DNA from: Oligoflexus tunisiensis
Lineage (GTDB): Bacteria; Bdellovibrionota_B; Oligoflexia; Oligoflexales; Oligoflexaceae
NCBI RefSeq assembly: GCF_001748245.1
Contig: NZ_BDFO01000001.1
Location: 4,297,853-4,361,852 of the forward strand
DNA length: 64,000 nt
Reading direction: 5' to 3'
The notes below the pieces were generated by a model. The model was not told where the DNA came from, searched no databases, and worked only from the letters and a program-made list of their open reading frames with translations. Below are positions 34,267 to 41,627 of the stretch, in pieces (within the stretch, counting starts at the first letter, position 1; every line of letters starts with the position of its first letter). A program made the translations under genes and the position numbers.

Positions 34267-35691
34267 TTAGCGGAAGCTGTCGATTTGCAAGTCATAGCGT
34301 TCCAGCAGGCGGTAAATATCCGCGCGATAACGTCCGGCTCGTTTCGATGTTTCAGAAATGTTGCCATGGGTTTCGCTGAGCTGGGTTTCCAGATAGATCT
34401 TTTCAAAAACCTGCTTGGCTTCCGTCAAAGGCAGTTTGAACAGCTCACGGCTGATGCCGCTTGGCAGCTGGTTGGCCCCTTTGTTGGGATCCACAGGAAC
34501 ATTGGGTTCCGCCACGCGATGCGAGGAATGCAGATGGTGGAACAGATCCTCGATGCGCAGATGATCATCCTGGGTAAGGACGACAGCACGTTCGATAGCA
34601 TTTCGCAGCTCACGGATATTGCCGGGCCAATCATAGGCCACCAGACGCTTCATCACCGATTCAGCCGGTTTGTTGATGGAACGGCCAAAGCGGGTATTGA
34701 ATTCGGCAATGAAGGATTCCACCAGCAGGGGAATATCTTCCTTGCGATGGCGCAAAGGTGGAACATAGAGAGGCACGACCGACAGGCGATAGTACAAATC
34801 TTCACGGAAACGCCCGCTTTCAATCTCTTCGACCAGATCGCGGTGCGTGGCCGCAATCACACGGGTATCGATCTTGACAGGAAGAGACGAACCGATGGGA
34901 ACCACCACTTTTTCCTGCAGCACGCGCAGAAGCTTGGCCTGCAGGGAGAGAGGCATGTCGCCGATCTCATCCAAAAGGAGGGTTCCTTTCGAACAGAGCT
35001 CAAAAATACCTTTCCGATCGACTTTGGCATCCGTAAAGGCACCACGTTTGTGACCGAAAAGTTCCGATTCCAGAAGGTTCTCAGGAATCGCCGCGCAGTT
35101 GATGGCTTCGAAACGTTCGGAGGCGCGATTGGAAATCTTATGCAGAACGCGCGCGATCACTTCCTTACCGGTTCCGGATTCACCCAGCAGCAGAATCGTG
35201 GAATCAACATCTTTCAGCTGCTTCAGTCGAATGCACAGATCCTGAAAGGCCTTGCTCTTGCCGATGAAACCGAATTGAGCAAATTCTTCCACAGTGGGAT
35301 CGATGACATCCCGGCTTTGCGTCTGCAGATGTTTGCAGATCATTTCAGCTATGACACCAGGATCCGTATCCTTCGTGATATAGCCCGTTGCACCATCCTG
35401 AAGCGCAGACACTGCAGTTTCAATCGAGGCATGGGCCGTGAGCATGAAAACTTTTGAGTATGGTGTTCTGGAGACCAGAAACGGAATGCCATCCAAACCG
35501 TTTTCATTTTTCAGATTCATGTCGAGGAGAACGACATCAATCGTGTAGCGCAGGACGATTTCTTTCATCTCGTCCAAATTGTGGGCTACATCGACAATGA
35601 ATCCGGCTTCGGAAAGCGCCAATTTCCAGAACGCACAGGTTTGCTCATCATCGTCCACGATCAACAGGCGGCCTTTGTAGTCGTTCATCAT
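34267..35691 (-). CDS. NtrC-family sigma-54-dependent response regulator
   Basis: 474 residues in three parts. Residues 8-120 are a receiver (LLIVDDDEQT, acceptor Asp in VVLLDMNLKN, Lys in YITKDTD). Residues 140-375 are the AAA+ activator domain: Walker A GESGTGKE, sigma-54 contact loop GAFTDA (a variant of GAFTGA that keeps the essential Thr), Walker B GTLLLDEIGD, R fingers in FREDLYYRLSVVPL and PPLRHRKEDIPLL. The C-terminus has a Fis-type HTH (GNISETSKRAGRYRADIYRL). It should activate sigma-54 promoters, and six such matches flank it. Start at the ATG of the ATGATG pair; SD is weak. Confidence 0.9.
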   Translation of the reverse strand: MMNDYKGRLLIVDDDEQTCAFWKLALSEAGFIVDVAHNLDEMKEIVLRYTIDVVLLDMNLKNENGLDGIPFLVSRTPYSKVFMLTAHASIETAVSALQDGATGYITKDTDPGVIAEMICKHLQTQSRDVIDPTVEEFAQFGFIGKSKAFQDLCIRLKQLKDVDSTILLLGESGTGKEVIARVLHKISNRASERFEAINCAAIPENLLESELFGHKRGAFTDAKVDRKGIFELCSKGTLLLDEIGDMPLSLQAKLLRVLQEKVVVPIGSSLPVKIDTRVIAATHRDLVEEIESGRFREDLYYRLSVVPLYVPPLRHRKEDIPLLVESFIAEFNTRFGRSINKPAESVMKRLVAYDWPGNIRELRNAIERAVVLTQDDHLRIEDLFHHLHSSHRVAEPNVPVDPNKGANQLPSGISRELFKLPLTEAKQVFEKIYLETQLSETHGNISETSKRAGRYRADIYRLLERYDLQIDSFR

Positions 35692-35909
35692 ATTAACGTT
35701 CTCTCAAGAAAAGAAATGATGGTCCAGATTCACAATCCCTGGCCACTCTGCAAGGAACTCAATCCCTCATCCCTATATACCTTACCCAGCGGGAACTTCT
35801 AACGAGAAGTGCCGCGGAAATCAACTAAGTCATTATGACATTAATGTCGATGTCCTAGTCGAGGGCACCTTACCATAAATTTTGCGTGAGACGAACGCAG
35901 AAATTACTA

Positions 35910-35925
35910 AGGCACACAAAATGCA
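35910..35925 (+). promoter_or_regulatory. sigma-54 promoter of BON-domain gene
   Basis: AGGCACACAAAATGCA keeps GG-N10-GC and most of TGGCACRNNNNTTGCW. It is 77 bases before the ATG at 36002 and lies in the divergent gap next to the sigma-54 activator gene. The roughly 310-base gap around it (35692-36001) otherwise shows only AT-rich sequence and no ORF with an SD. Confidence 0.68.
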
Positions 35926-36001
35926 ATACACGGATACGCATCCGGGCGAAGACCGCAAAGCTGCCTTGGACGCTTGTTTTATCGCACTAAAGGAGTTGTC
36001 C

Positions 36002-36451
36002 ATGATCATGAAGTCTCTCTCGTCGCAGACGCGCTGTATTGTTTTAACTACAGCCACGATGCTCCCTATTTCGATATCCGTAGGTTATGCAGCGGGCACC
36101 CCCGATAAGGCTCAAACTCAGCCGGCATCAGGGGAAGCAGCGACCACATCCGACGCTGCTCCAGACAATTCAGCCACCAACGCTCGAGCCAACGGTGAAA
36201 CCGGTATTACGGCACAACAGGCAAGCAACGCCGAAGCGGATGTGAAATTAACGGCCAAAATTCGTCAGGCGCTGGTGAAAGACAAAAAGCTTTCCACCTA
36301 TGCACATAATGTCAAAGTCATAGTTGAAAATGGCCAGGTGGTCCTGAAAGGACCCGTAAAAAGCGAGGCCGAAAAGCAGGAAGTGGAAAGCAAAGCCGGA
36401 CGGATCGCTGGAGCTGATCGCGTACGGAGTGAATTGGAAGTTGCCAGGTAA
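36002..36451 (+). CDS. exported BON-domain protein
   Basis: 149 residues from the ATG at 36002 with AAGGAG six bases upstream; the longer frame would run through the promoter. An N-terminal signal peptide (LTTATMLPISISVGYA-AG) is followed by an Ala/Thr/Pro-rich linker and a C-terminal BON domain, residues about 80-149 (KIRQALVKDKKLSTYAHNVK, VVLKGPVKSEAEKQEVESKA). BON domains bind phospholipid and stabilise the envelope under stress, as in OsmY. The next gene follows after 27 bases, so they form an operon under the sigma-54-like promoter upstream. Confidence 0.82.
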   Translation: MIMKSLSSQTRCIVLTTATMLPISISVGYAAGTPDKAQTQPASGEAATTSDAAPDNSATNARANGETGITAQQASNAEADVKLTAKIRQALVKDKKLSTYAHNVKVIVENGQVVLKGPVKSEAEKQEVESKAGRIAGADRVRSELEVAR

Positions 36452-36478
36452 TGATCATTCAAGGAAAGGACTACGATC

Positions 36479-37099
36479 ATGGCTAAGAACACTGCAACGT
36501 TTGCCATTTTTAACAGCCGCGCCTCCGTGGAACGGGCTGTCAATGCACTGAAGCGTGCTGGATTCCGTCACTCGGATATTTCGGTGCTTTTTCCCGACCG
36601 CGAGAGCTCCCGGGAATTCGCTCATGAAAAAGCTACCAAGGCTCCTGAAGGGGCTACGACGGGAACGGCAACCGGCGCCATCCTGGGCGGTACACTTGGT
36701 TGGCTCGTCGGCATCGGATCGTTGGCTATACCGGGTATTGGTCCCGTTATCGCTGCAGGCCCCATCATGGCCGCGCTGGCCGGAGCGGGTGTGGGCGGAG
36801 CCGTGGGCGGAATCACCGGCGCCCTTATCGGGATCGGCATTCCCGAATATGAAGCCAAGCGTTATGAAGGTATGGTTAAGGACGGTGGTATCCTGGTTTC
36901 GGTCCACTGTGATGATGACAAGTGGGTTCAGCTCGCCAAGGATATTTTCAAAGTTGAGAACGGTGAAGGCATCGCCTCCGCTCATGAAGCCTCGTCCGAC
37001 GAACCACGAACTGTCAATTTCGACCGCGACCAGGATCGCGACCGGGACAGAACCACGACACCTCCTTCGTCGCCGATGACACCACCGTCGATGATGTAA
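36479..37099 (+). CDS. glycine-zipper stress protein (YflT/GSP17M-like)
   Basis: 206 residues. Starts with a ferredoxin-like unit (ATFAIFNSRASVERAVNALK then RAGFRHSDISVLFPD) seen in general-stress proteins of the YflT type. A central Gly-rich membrane hairpin (TATGAILGGTLGWLVGIGSL, IMAALAGAGVGGAVGG) forms a glycine zipper, then a second beta-alpha unit (GMVKDGGILVSVHCDDD) and a disordered Asp/Arg/Thr/Pro tail. Cotranscribed with the BON protein and ended by a strong terminator. Role in membrane or osmotic stress is inferred. Confidence 0.78.
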   Translation: MAKNTATFAIFNSRASVERAVNALKRAGFRHSDISVLFPDRESSREFAHEKATKAPEGATTGTATGAILGGTLGWLVGIGSLAIPGIGPVIAAGPIMAALAGAGVGGAVGGITGALIGIGIPEYEAKRYEGMVKDGGILVSVHCDDDKWVQLAKDIFKVENGEGIASAHEASSDEPRTVNFDRDQDRDRDRTTTPPSSPMTPPSMM

Positions 37100-37175
37100 A
37101 AGCAAAGAATAGGTCTCTTGATCCAATAAAGCCTCAGGGCTTTCGCAGAGCACGGCAGAACCAATCTCTTTTCAA

Positions 37176-37213
37176 CCTCCCTTCCCGAGAATCTTTGGGA
37201 AGGGAGGATTTTT
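37176..37213 (+). terminator. strong Rho-independent terminator
   Basis: An 11-bp perfect stem CCTCCCTTCCC/GGGAAGGGAGG with a 10-base loop and ATTTTT after it; terminates the BON/glycine-zipper operon just before the convergent pldA. Confidence 0.88.
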
Positions 37214-37220
37214 ACTGCCT

Positions 37221-38105
37221 CTAAAATGCCAGACCCAGCCGATAGGATTTTTGCAGCTCATTGTATTCAATAAGGGATTCCATATAGCCGTAATAATACT
37301 GGAACATGACATAGGGCATCACATCCGACAGACCGAAGCGATATTTCACCGTAAATTCCACCGCTCCCATGCCTTTCTTCACATCCGCCACACCCCCAGG
37401 CAGGAAAGACAAATACATTTCCCCTTTCGAAGGAAAAAGTTCGGCCGTGATCCCTTCAAAACTGATGCGCGTGGACAGGAGGCCGGTATAACGCCGAATA
37501 TTCGGGTTGTTCTGCCAATCAATGTCGTAGAGCCAGTACAGCCGAACTGTCCCATGCATGCGCCACGCACCACGGCCGATGCGAGCGTCGACTTCAGCGA
37601 AAACCCGATCCAGCGAGCGTGATTCCGCGTCCGCCTTGCCATTGGACCGGTGTTCCACCCCCAGGCTCAGGCCCCTGATCATCGGCTGGTCGAGATCCAG
37701 AACGTAATAGAATTCCGGATTGAAATCGATGTCTTCAAACGGCCGCGAATCCTTGGTGACCTCCCAAAACATCTGCTGATTATACGCAAAGTAAGCCGGG
37801 AGACTCAGAATCGGACGCAGCTTGAAGCTCAGTTGGATCTTGGTGTTGGGCTTGCCACCGATCGCGTAAATATCGCGATGCCGAAAAATGTTTTGTTCCT
37901 CCGCACGATCGATGTTACGGAGCAGAGTCGGCGCCTGGGCCATCACAGCGGCACCGGAGGTCGGGGTTTCCGCCGGCAGCTCGACGTCTTCCAGCGGCTC
38001 CGACGCGGCACCTGGCGGCGGATCCGACTCCTTTGCGTGCGTCGGCAGCGAAAGCAAGAGCAGCAGAGGAGCGAGCCGTGACCTGGCGATATTTTTCTGG
38101 AACAA
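37221..38105 (-). CDS. pldA: outer-membrane phospholipase A (OMPLA)
   Basis: 294 residues from a TTG at 38105. I chose it because AGGA is eight bases before it and the translated N-terminus becomes a normal signal peptide (SRLAPLLLLLSLPTHA-KE); an ATG 42 codons upstream would bury the signal. E. coli PldA has 289 residues. The catalytic motif is EHRSNGKADAESRSLDRVF, equivalent to HxSNGR with His/Ser nucleophile pair and the Asn that orients His. Residues near the C-terminus, QYYYGYMESLIEYN, match the calcium site, and the protein ends in an aromatic beta-barrel residue. It hydrolyses misplaced phospholipids in the outer membrane. Confidence 0.9.
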   Translation of the reverse strand: MFQKNIARSRLAPLLLLLSLPTHAKESDPPPGAASEPLEDVELPAETPTSGAAVMAQAPTLLRNIDRAEEQNIFRHRDIYAIGGKPNTKIQLSFKLRPILSLPAYFAYNQQMFWEVTKDSRPFEDIDFNPEFYYVLDLDQPMIRGLSLGVEHRSNGKADAESRSLDRVFAEVDARIGRGAWRMHGTVRLYWLYDIDWQNNPNIRRYTGLLSTRISFEGITAELFPSKGEMYLSFLPGGVADVKKGMGAVEFTVKYRFGLSDVMPYVMFQYYYGYMESLIEYNELQKSYRLGLAF

Positions 38106-38150
38106 GATGGAGTCCTTTCTTGCTTTGAAAGCAGCGTACTCAAGCAGCGT

Positions 38151-38166
38151 TGCATATTGTAGACCA
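38151..38166 (-). promoter_or_regulatory. weak sigma-54-like promoter for pldA
   Basis: Minus-strand TGGTCTACAATATGCA has the correct GG-N10-GC spacing but lacks the CAC triplet. It lies 46 bases upstream of the proposed TTG start of pldA and back to back with the stronger plus-strand site. Confidence 0.38.
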
Positions 38167-38186
38167 TGCTCCCCGAGCGCCGCTCC

Positions 38187-38202
38187 TGGCACGATGAGTG
38201 CA
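38187..38202 (+). promoter_or_regulatory. sigma-54 promoter of outer-membrane barrel gene
   Basis: TGGCACGATGAGTGCA is a close match to TGGCACRNNNNTTGCW with exact spacing, 48 bases before the ATG at 38250. Confidence 0.72.
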
Positions 38203-38249
38203 AAACATGGAGTTGGGACTGCACTGTTCATTTCATGAGGAGAGCCGTT

Positions 38250-38882
38250 ATGTTGAATGCATCACTGAGGGGAATAGCCTGCGCTTGCCTGCTTGGCTTC
38301 GCTGGGCCGGCCTGGTCACAGATTTCAAGCGGGACAGATTACAAGCGCATCGATATCATGCGCGAACCCACCAACTGGGCCTTCGGCGTGAATCTGGCCG
38401 CTGCGGATGTGAACAGCCTCGACAATAACGTCTTTTCCTTTGGAATTTTTGGCGACTACTTCACCACGCCCAATTTTTCCCTGGGTTTGACCCTCGACTA
38501 CTGGAATGATTCGATGAGCGACAGGGATCGAAGCGTTGAAGTGGATGACCTCGCTCTCGGCAGCCACGGCCGCTTCTTCTTTCCCGACATGACCCAGGGT
38601 CTGCGCCCCTTCGTGCTGGCAGGTCTCGCCGTCCATCGCTTTCAGGTGGACGTGGTCAACCGTAATCCCAATGTTGAACCTTTAACCGATCGATTCGATG
38701 AATATGATCGCAACACGGAAGACGTCGAAGGTGAACTCGGTGCGGATTTCGGCGCGGGCATCATGTACCGCGTGCAAACCTCGATGGATATGCTGGCCGA
38801 AGTTCGCTATCGCCGCATTCTGGATCGCACGGTCGACCTTGATCAGATGAATTATTCGGTTGCGCTTTCCTATGTTATGTAA
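38250..38882 (+). CDS. outer-membrane beta-barrel protein
   Basis: 210 residues from the ATG at 38250, where AGGAG lies seven bases upstream; an ATG 15 bases earlier would overlap that SD. Signal peptide with cut near PAWS-QI. The mature part alternates short amphipathic strands with aromatic belts (WAFGVNLAAADV, NVFSFGIFGDYFTTPNFSLG, MDMLAEVRYRRIL) and ends YSVALSYVM, a C-terminal hydrophobic/aromatic signature for BAM insertion, so an 8-stranded OmpW/opacity-type barrel is likely. It is under a sigma-54-like promoter in the stress block. Confidence 0.75.
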   Translation: MLNASLRGIACACLLGFAGPAWSQISSGTDYKRIDIMREPTNWAFGVNLAAADVNSLDNNVFSFGIFGDYFTTPNFSLGLTLDYWNDSMSDRDRSVEVDDLALGSHGRFFFPDMTQGLRPFVLAGLAVHRFQVDVVNRNPNVEPLTDRFDEYDRNTEDVEGELGADFGAGIMYRVQTSMDMLAEVRYRRILDRTVDLDQMNYSVALSYVM

Positions 38883-38911
38883 AGCCCGGCTCTCACGGAA
38901 GGGAGACGATT

Positions 38912-39529
38912 ATGAAGCGACCCCTGCAATGGATGGCGTTGCTGGCACTTGTCCAGCCTGCCTGTAAACGTGATGAAAAAACCAGTGAAACCGGCCAGAA
39001 GCTGCGGAGCACTCCCACCGAGCTGCGCGGCACCTGGCTGTCGGACTGCATGAGCACCACGACCCTGAACGCGGTGAGCAGTCAACGCGAATTTGTTATC
39101 AATGCCATCGGTGATTTCGATCGCCTGGAACGTTATTACAGCGACCCGAACTGTCAGCATCTGGTGGCGACCTATAAGGTGGTCGGAACCGTTGAAACCA
39201 AAGGTCCCAATCCGGATAAACCGGACCTGGAGATGATCAACTTCACGGTCAACGAAGCTTATATTACGGTGACGTCGGATACCATACTCGACGATCTGAA
39301 TCGGATGAAACTCTGCGGTCACACCGACTGGAGCGTGGCGGAACCCGTGCATGTGACCAACGCCGCGTGTGAAGGCTCGAAGGTGCAAAAGGGTGGCGTG
39401 CAGTTCGATAGCTACGATATCCGGGATGGGCACCTTTATTTGGGGGAAAGCCTCATGTTCCTGGCGAAGGATAATGCCAGTGATCGGCCGAGCGAGCTGG
39501 ACTTGAAGGTGCCTTTTACAAGGAGATGA
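38912..39529 (+). CDS. hypothetical lipoprotein
   Basis: 205 residues with SD GGGAG and a lipobox LVQPAC (Cys18). The mature part opens STPTELRGTWLSDCMS, followed by beta strands (YSDPNCQHLVATYKVVGTVE) and more Cys, a lipocalin-like or calycin-like beginning in which RGTW marks the first strand. It lies 29 bases after the barrel gene and may be co-transcribed. No close family recognised. Confidence 0.68.
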   Translation: MKRPLQWMALLALVQPACKRDEKTSETGQKLRSTPTELRGTWLSDCMSTTTLNAVSSQREFVINAIGDFDRLERYYSDPNCQHLVATYKVVGTVETKGPNPDKPDLEMINFTVNEAYITVTSDTILDDLNRMKLCGHTDWSVAEPVHVTNAACEGSKVQKGGVQFDSYDIRDGHLYLGESLMFLAKDNASDRPSELDLKVPFTRR

Positions 39530-39582
39530 CGGGGGTTGGGTCGGTGCCGTTCACAAGGTCAGTCCCCGTTTCGGTCGTGCAA

Positions 39583-39599
39583 CAAGGGGGCGCCCCTTG
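39583..39599. terminator. weak hairpin between convergent genes
   Basis: CAAGGGG/CCCCTTG, 7 bp, loop of three, in the gap between the lipoprotein gene and the convergent BON gene. No T run. Confidence 0.3.
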
Positions 39600-39632
39600 C
39601 GGAGCGGCCCCCCTCACCGTCCTCCAAAGAAC

Positions 39633-40628
39633 TTACTTGTTGGTTTGGTTCACGGCGCTCTTGTTTTGATCCTGACCTTGCTGTTGCTGTCCTGCCACGG
39701 ACATGCGGTTCGAGCCAGGCAGATTGGGGCTGTTGCTCATCGAGCCGCTGCTCATGCTTCCCTGCTGATCCGAGCCCTGATTCTGCATCTGACCGCTGCG
39801 AACCCGCAGCTGATTTTGCACGTCGTGCACACCGAGAACCTTTTCAGCGAGCTCTTCGGCGATGCGTTTGTCATGACGGGACGTAACCTGACCAGTCAGG
39901 GTCACTTCACCATCTTTCACTTGCACTTCGATATCCGAAGCATCAATGCGTCCATGACGAATCAATTCCTCATGGATATCATCCTTGATGCGTTCATCGC
40001 TGCGCTTGTAGCTTTTGGGCCAGCGATTCTTTTGTTCATTGTAATGAAACGGCTGCTGCGACTGCTGATCAAACGAACGGCGGCCCCAGCCTTGATACAT
40101 ATCATCGGGACCCGTGCGATTCCAGTCGGCATGCCCCATGCCGGCACCTGAACTCCAGTCACGTCCGTAGTCGGACTGGCCCCGGCCATAGCCCCCACCA
40201 CTGGCGCTGCCGTAATCTCCCATGCCCCGGCCCCAGTCGGCCATGCCGCGGCCATAGCTGCCGTAATCCACCTGGCCACCGCGGCTGAAATCGTAACGGT
40301 TCGATCCATCATGACCAAAGCGGTCGCCGTGGCGTTGACCACGGTAAGGACGCTGCCAGGAACTTTCCTGTTCATGGTCGCGGCCGTAATCAGATCCGCG
40401 CGAAGCAAAGTGAGGCTGGCCCGGACGTTCGATGTCCAGGTCGCTGTCATAGTCGGGTCTGGTATAGCGACGCTCGGACTCCTGACCGCGATAGCGATAA
40501 CGGTCCTGGCTTTCAAAGCGATCATCATCCTGACGGCGCGATGAGCCGCGACGATCGAAGTATGGGGACTGCGGGCGGCGACCTTGTTGAGTATAGCGAT
40601 CATCGTTTTCGTAGCCTTGCTCAAACAT
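39633..40628 (-). CDS. BON-domain protein with Arg/Tyr/Gly/Asp-rich low-complexity arm
   Basis: 331 residues. The first 215 are low complexity, with repeats of DRY, DYGR, GRGM and RRQDDD that look like intrinsically disordered, aromatic and charged sticker regions. A BON domain occupies about 220-285 (KDDIHEELIRHGRIDASDIE, TLTGQVTSRHDKRIAEELAE), and a Gln/Ser/Met-rich tail follows. The N-terminus has no signal peptide, so the protein is cytosolic or uses another route. Domain layout is similar to SWFGF/BON proteins induced by stress. It lies 48 bases downstream of the small Pro-rich ORF. Confidence 0.75.
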   Translation of the reverse strand: MFEQGYENDDRYTQQGRRPQSPYFDRRGSSRRQDDDRFESQDRYRYRGQESERRYTRPDYDSDLDIERPGQPHFASRGSDYGRDHEQESSWQRPYRGQRHGDRFGHDGSNRYDFSRGGQVDYGSYGRGMADWGRGMGDYGSASGGGYGRGQSDYGRDWSSGAGMGHADWNRTGPDDMYQGWGRRSFDQQSQQPFHYNEQKNRWPKSYKRSDERIKDDIHEELIRHGRIDASDIEVQVKDGEVTLTGQVTSRHDKRIAEELAEKVLGVHDVQNQLRVRSGQMQNQGSDQQGSMSSGSMSNSPNLPGSNRMSVAGQQQQGQDQNKSAVNQTNK

Positions 40629-40676
40629 AGCGTGCTCCTTTGTTATCGTAAAAATCGTGTGGGCCCCCTCGGGAGG

Positions 40677-41024
40677 TCAGCACCACACCAGGTTCCATTT
40701 GCGCTTGTAGCTGAGATTCCGATAGCGCAGCCGAAAACTTTCGCTTTTCACCGGAATCAAACGCTGGACACGCCGTACATCGAAGCGTGTGACAATCCAG
40801 CCCCGAAAGCGACGGCGGGCATAAGGAGGCAGGATGGTGTTGATTTCCTGAGCAGGGCATCCCCGCATCACAATGGGAGCGGGCTCGGGATGCGGCGCTG
40901 TGCTGGGCGACCCAGGATCGATTCCAGGATCGGGAACCATGGGCTGCGGAATCGTCGTTGGCGGCCGGTCGGGGGAACGCTTGGGGATGGGTTCATGCTG
41001 GGGCGGCTCGGGAATTTCCGTCAT
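40677..41024 (-). CDS. hypothetical Pro-rich protein
   Basis: 115 residues from the ATG at 41024 (GGGG seven bases upstream); starts at 41102 and 41087 are possible and would add a basic leader. The first half is Pro-rich (EIPEPPQHEPIPKR...PQPMVPDPGIDPGSP), the second half basic and beta-like (RRFRGWIVTRFDVRRVQRLI, SFRLRYRNLSYKRKW). No family recognised. A sigma-54-like promoter at 41141 would transcribe it and the BON gene downstream. Confidence 0.55.
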   Translation of the reverse strand: MTEIPEPPQHEPIPKRSPDRPPTTIPQPMVPDPGIDPGSPSTAPHPEPAPIVMRGCPAQEINTILPPYARRRFRGWIVTRFDVRRVQRLIPVKSESFRLRYRNLSYKRKWNLVWC

Positions 41025-41140
41025 CAAACGACCCCGACGGCTCTCCAACAATATAATGTGTCTACATTTCGATTGTCTGCGACTCATAGTTTTTCTCTTC
41101 ATGTCTTGTAACGGACGGCTTGCATGGCCGGGCTTCTTAT

Positions 41141-41156
41141 TGCAGGAACTCTGCCA
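41141..41156 (-). promoter_or_regulatory. sigma-54-like promoter
   Basis: Minus-strand TGGCAGAGTTCCTGCA, GG-N10-GC, one mismatch in the -24 box. It would start transcription about 105 bases before the ATG at 41024. Confidence 0.6.
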
Positions 41157-41325
41157 GGCCTCAACGCAGAACGAAAGGTGCGGATGCGTGGGAAATGTTG
41201 GTTTTTACCAGCATGAAAGTGCAACATTTTGCATGCAGGGGCTGTTGGTGACTGACGGCTACGGGTCTTTCACCATGCTAAAAACTTCTGGATTCCTCAG
41301 CATTTAGCACCCTTCAGCGACCCGC

Positions 41326-41466
41326 TCAGCCGAGGCGGATTCGTAAAGCTAAACCAGCCCCAGATTGTGTGGCCGCACAGGAGGCAAAGCGTGGCGACAT
41401 CGAGCCCACAGTCGGCACTCCATTGATGAAACGCGCATTCGGAGTTCTGAGGATGCTTTCATCCAT
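41326..41466 (-). CDS. candidate 46-residue small protein
   Basis: Starts at the ATG at 41466 with a near-perfect SD (GGAGG seven bases upstream). The peptide opens MDESILRTPNARFINGVPTV, continues with SMSPRFASC and ends in a basic GLALRIRLG. The gap 41025-41627 contains no other plausible gene. A GG-N10-GC site (41501-41516) is upstream on the same strand, but it is weak. Product unknown; a tiny peptide or leader. Confidence 0.45.
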   Translation of the reverse strand: MDESILRTPNARFINGVPTVGSMSPRFASCAATQSGAGLALRIRLG

Positions 41467-41500
41467 ATGTTTACCTCCCTTTTTGCCAAGCGTATTTCCC

Positions 41501-41516
41501 TGCAAGAAAACGACCG
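41501..41516 (-). promoter_or_regulatory. weak sigma-54-like site before the 46-residue ORF
   Basis: Minus-strand CGGTCGTTTTCTTGCA has the exact GG-N10-GC geometry and TTGCA, but the -24 box is poor. Included because the other sites in this block have the same design. Confidence 0.3.
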
Positions 41517-41627
41517 CCTGTGCAGACAAAAATAAATTCTCTGGATTGCTTGCGAACACTCTGTTAAAAAACCGCTAGTGCATCAGAACTAGCCTCATCT
41601 GCCCTATCCGTTGCGAGGTATTTAAGC

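Noticed and set aside
34285..35457. Plus-strand frame of 390 codons opposite the sigma-54 activator
   Set aside because: Shadow of a confidently identified AAA+ activator on the minus strand.
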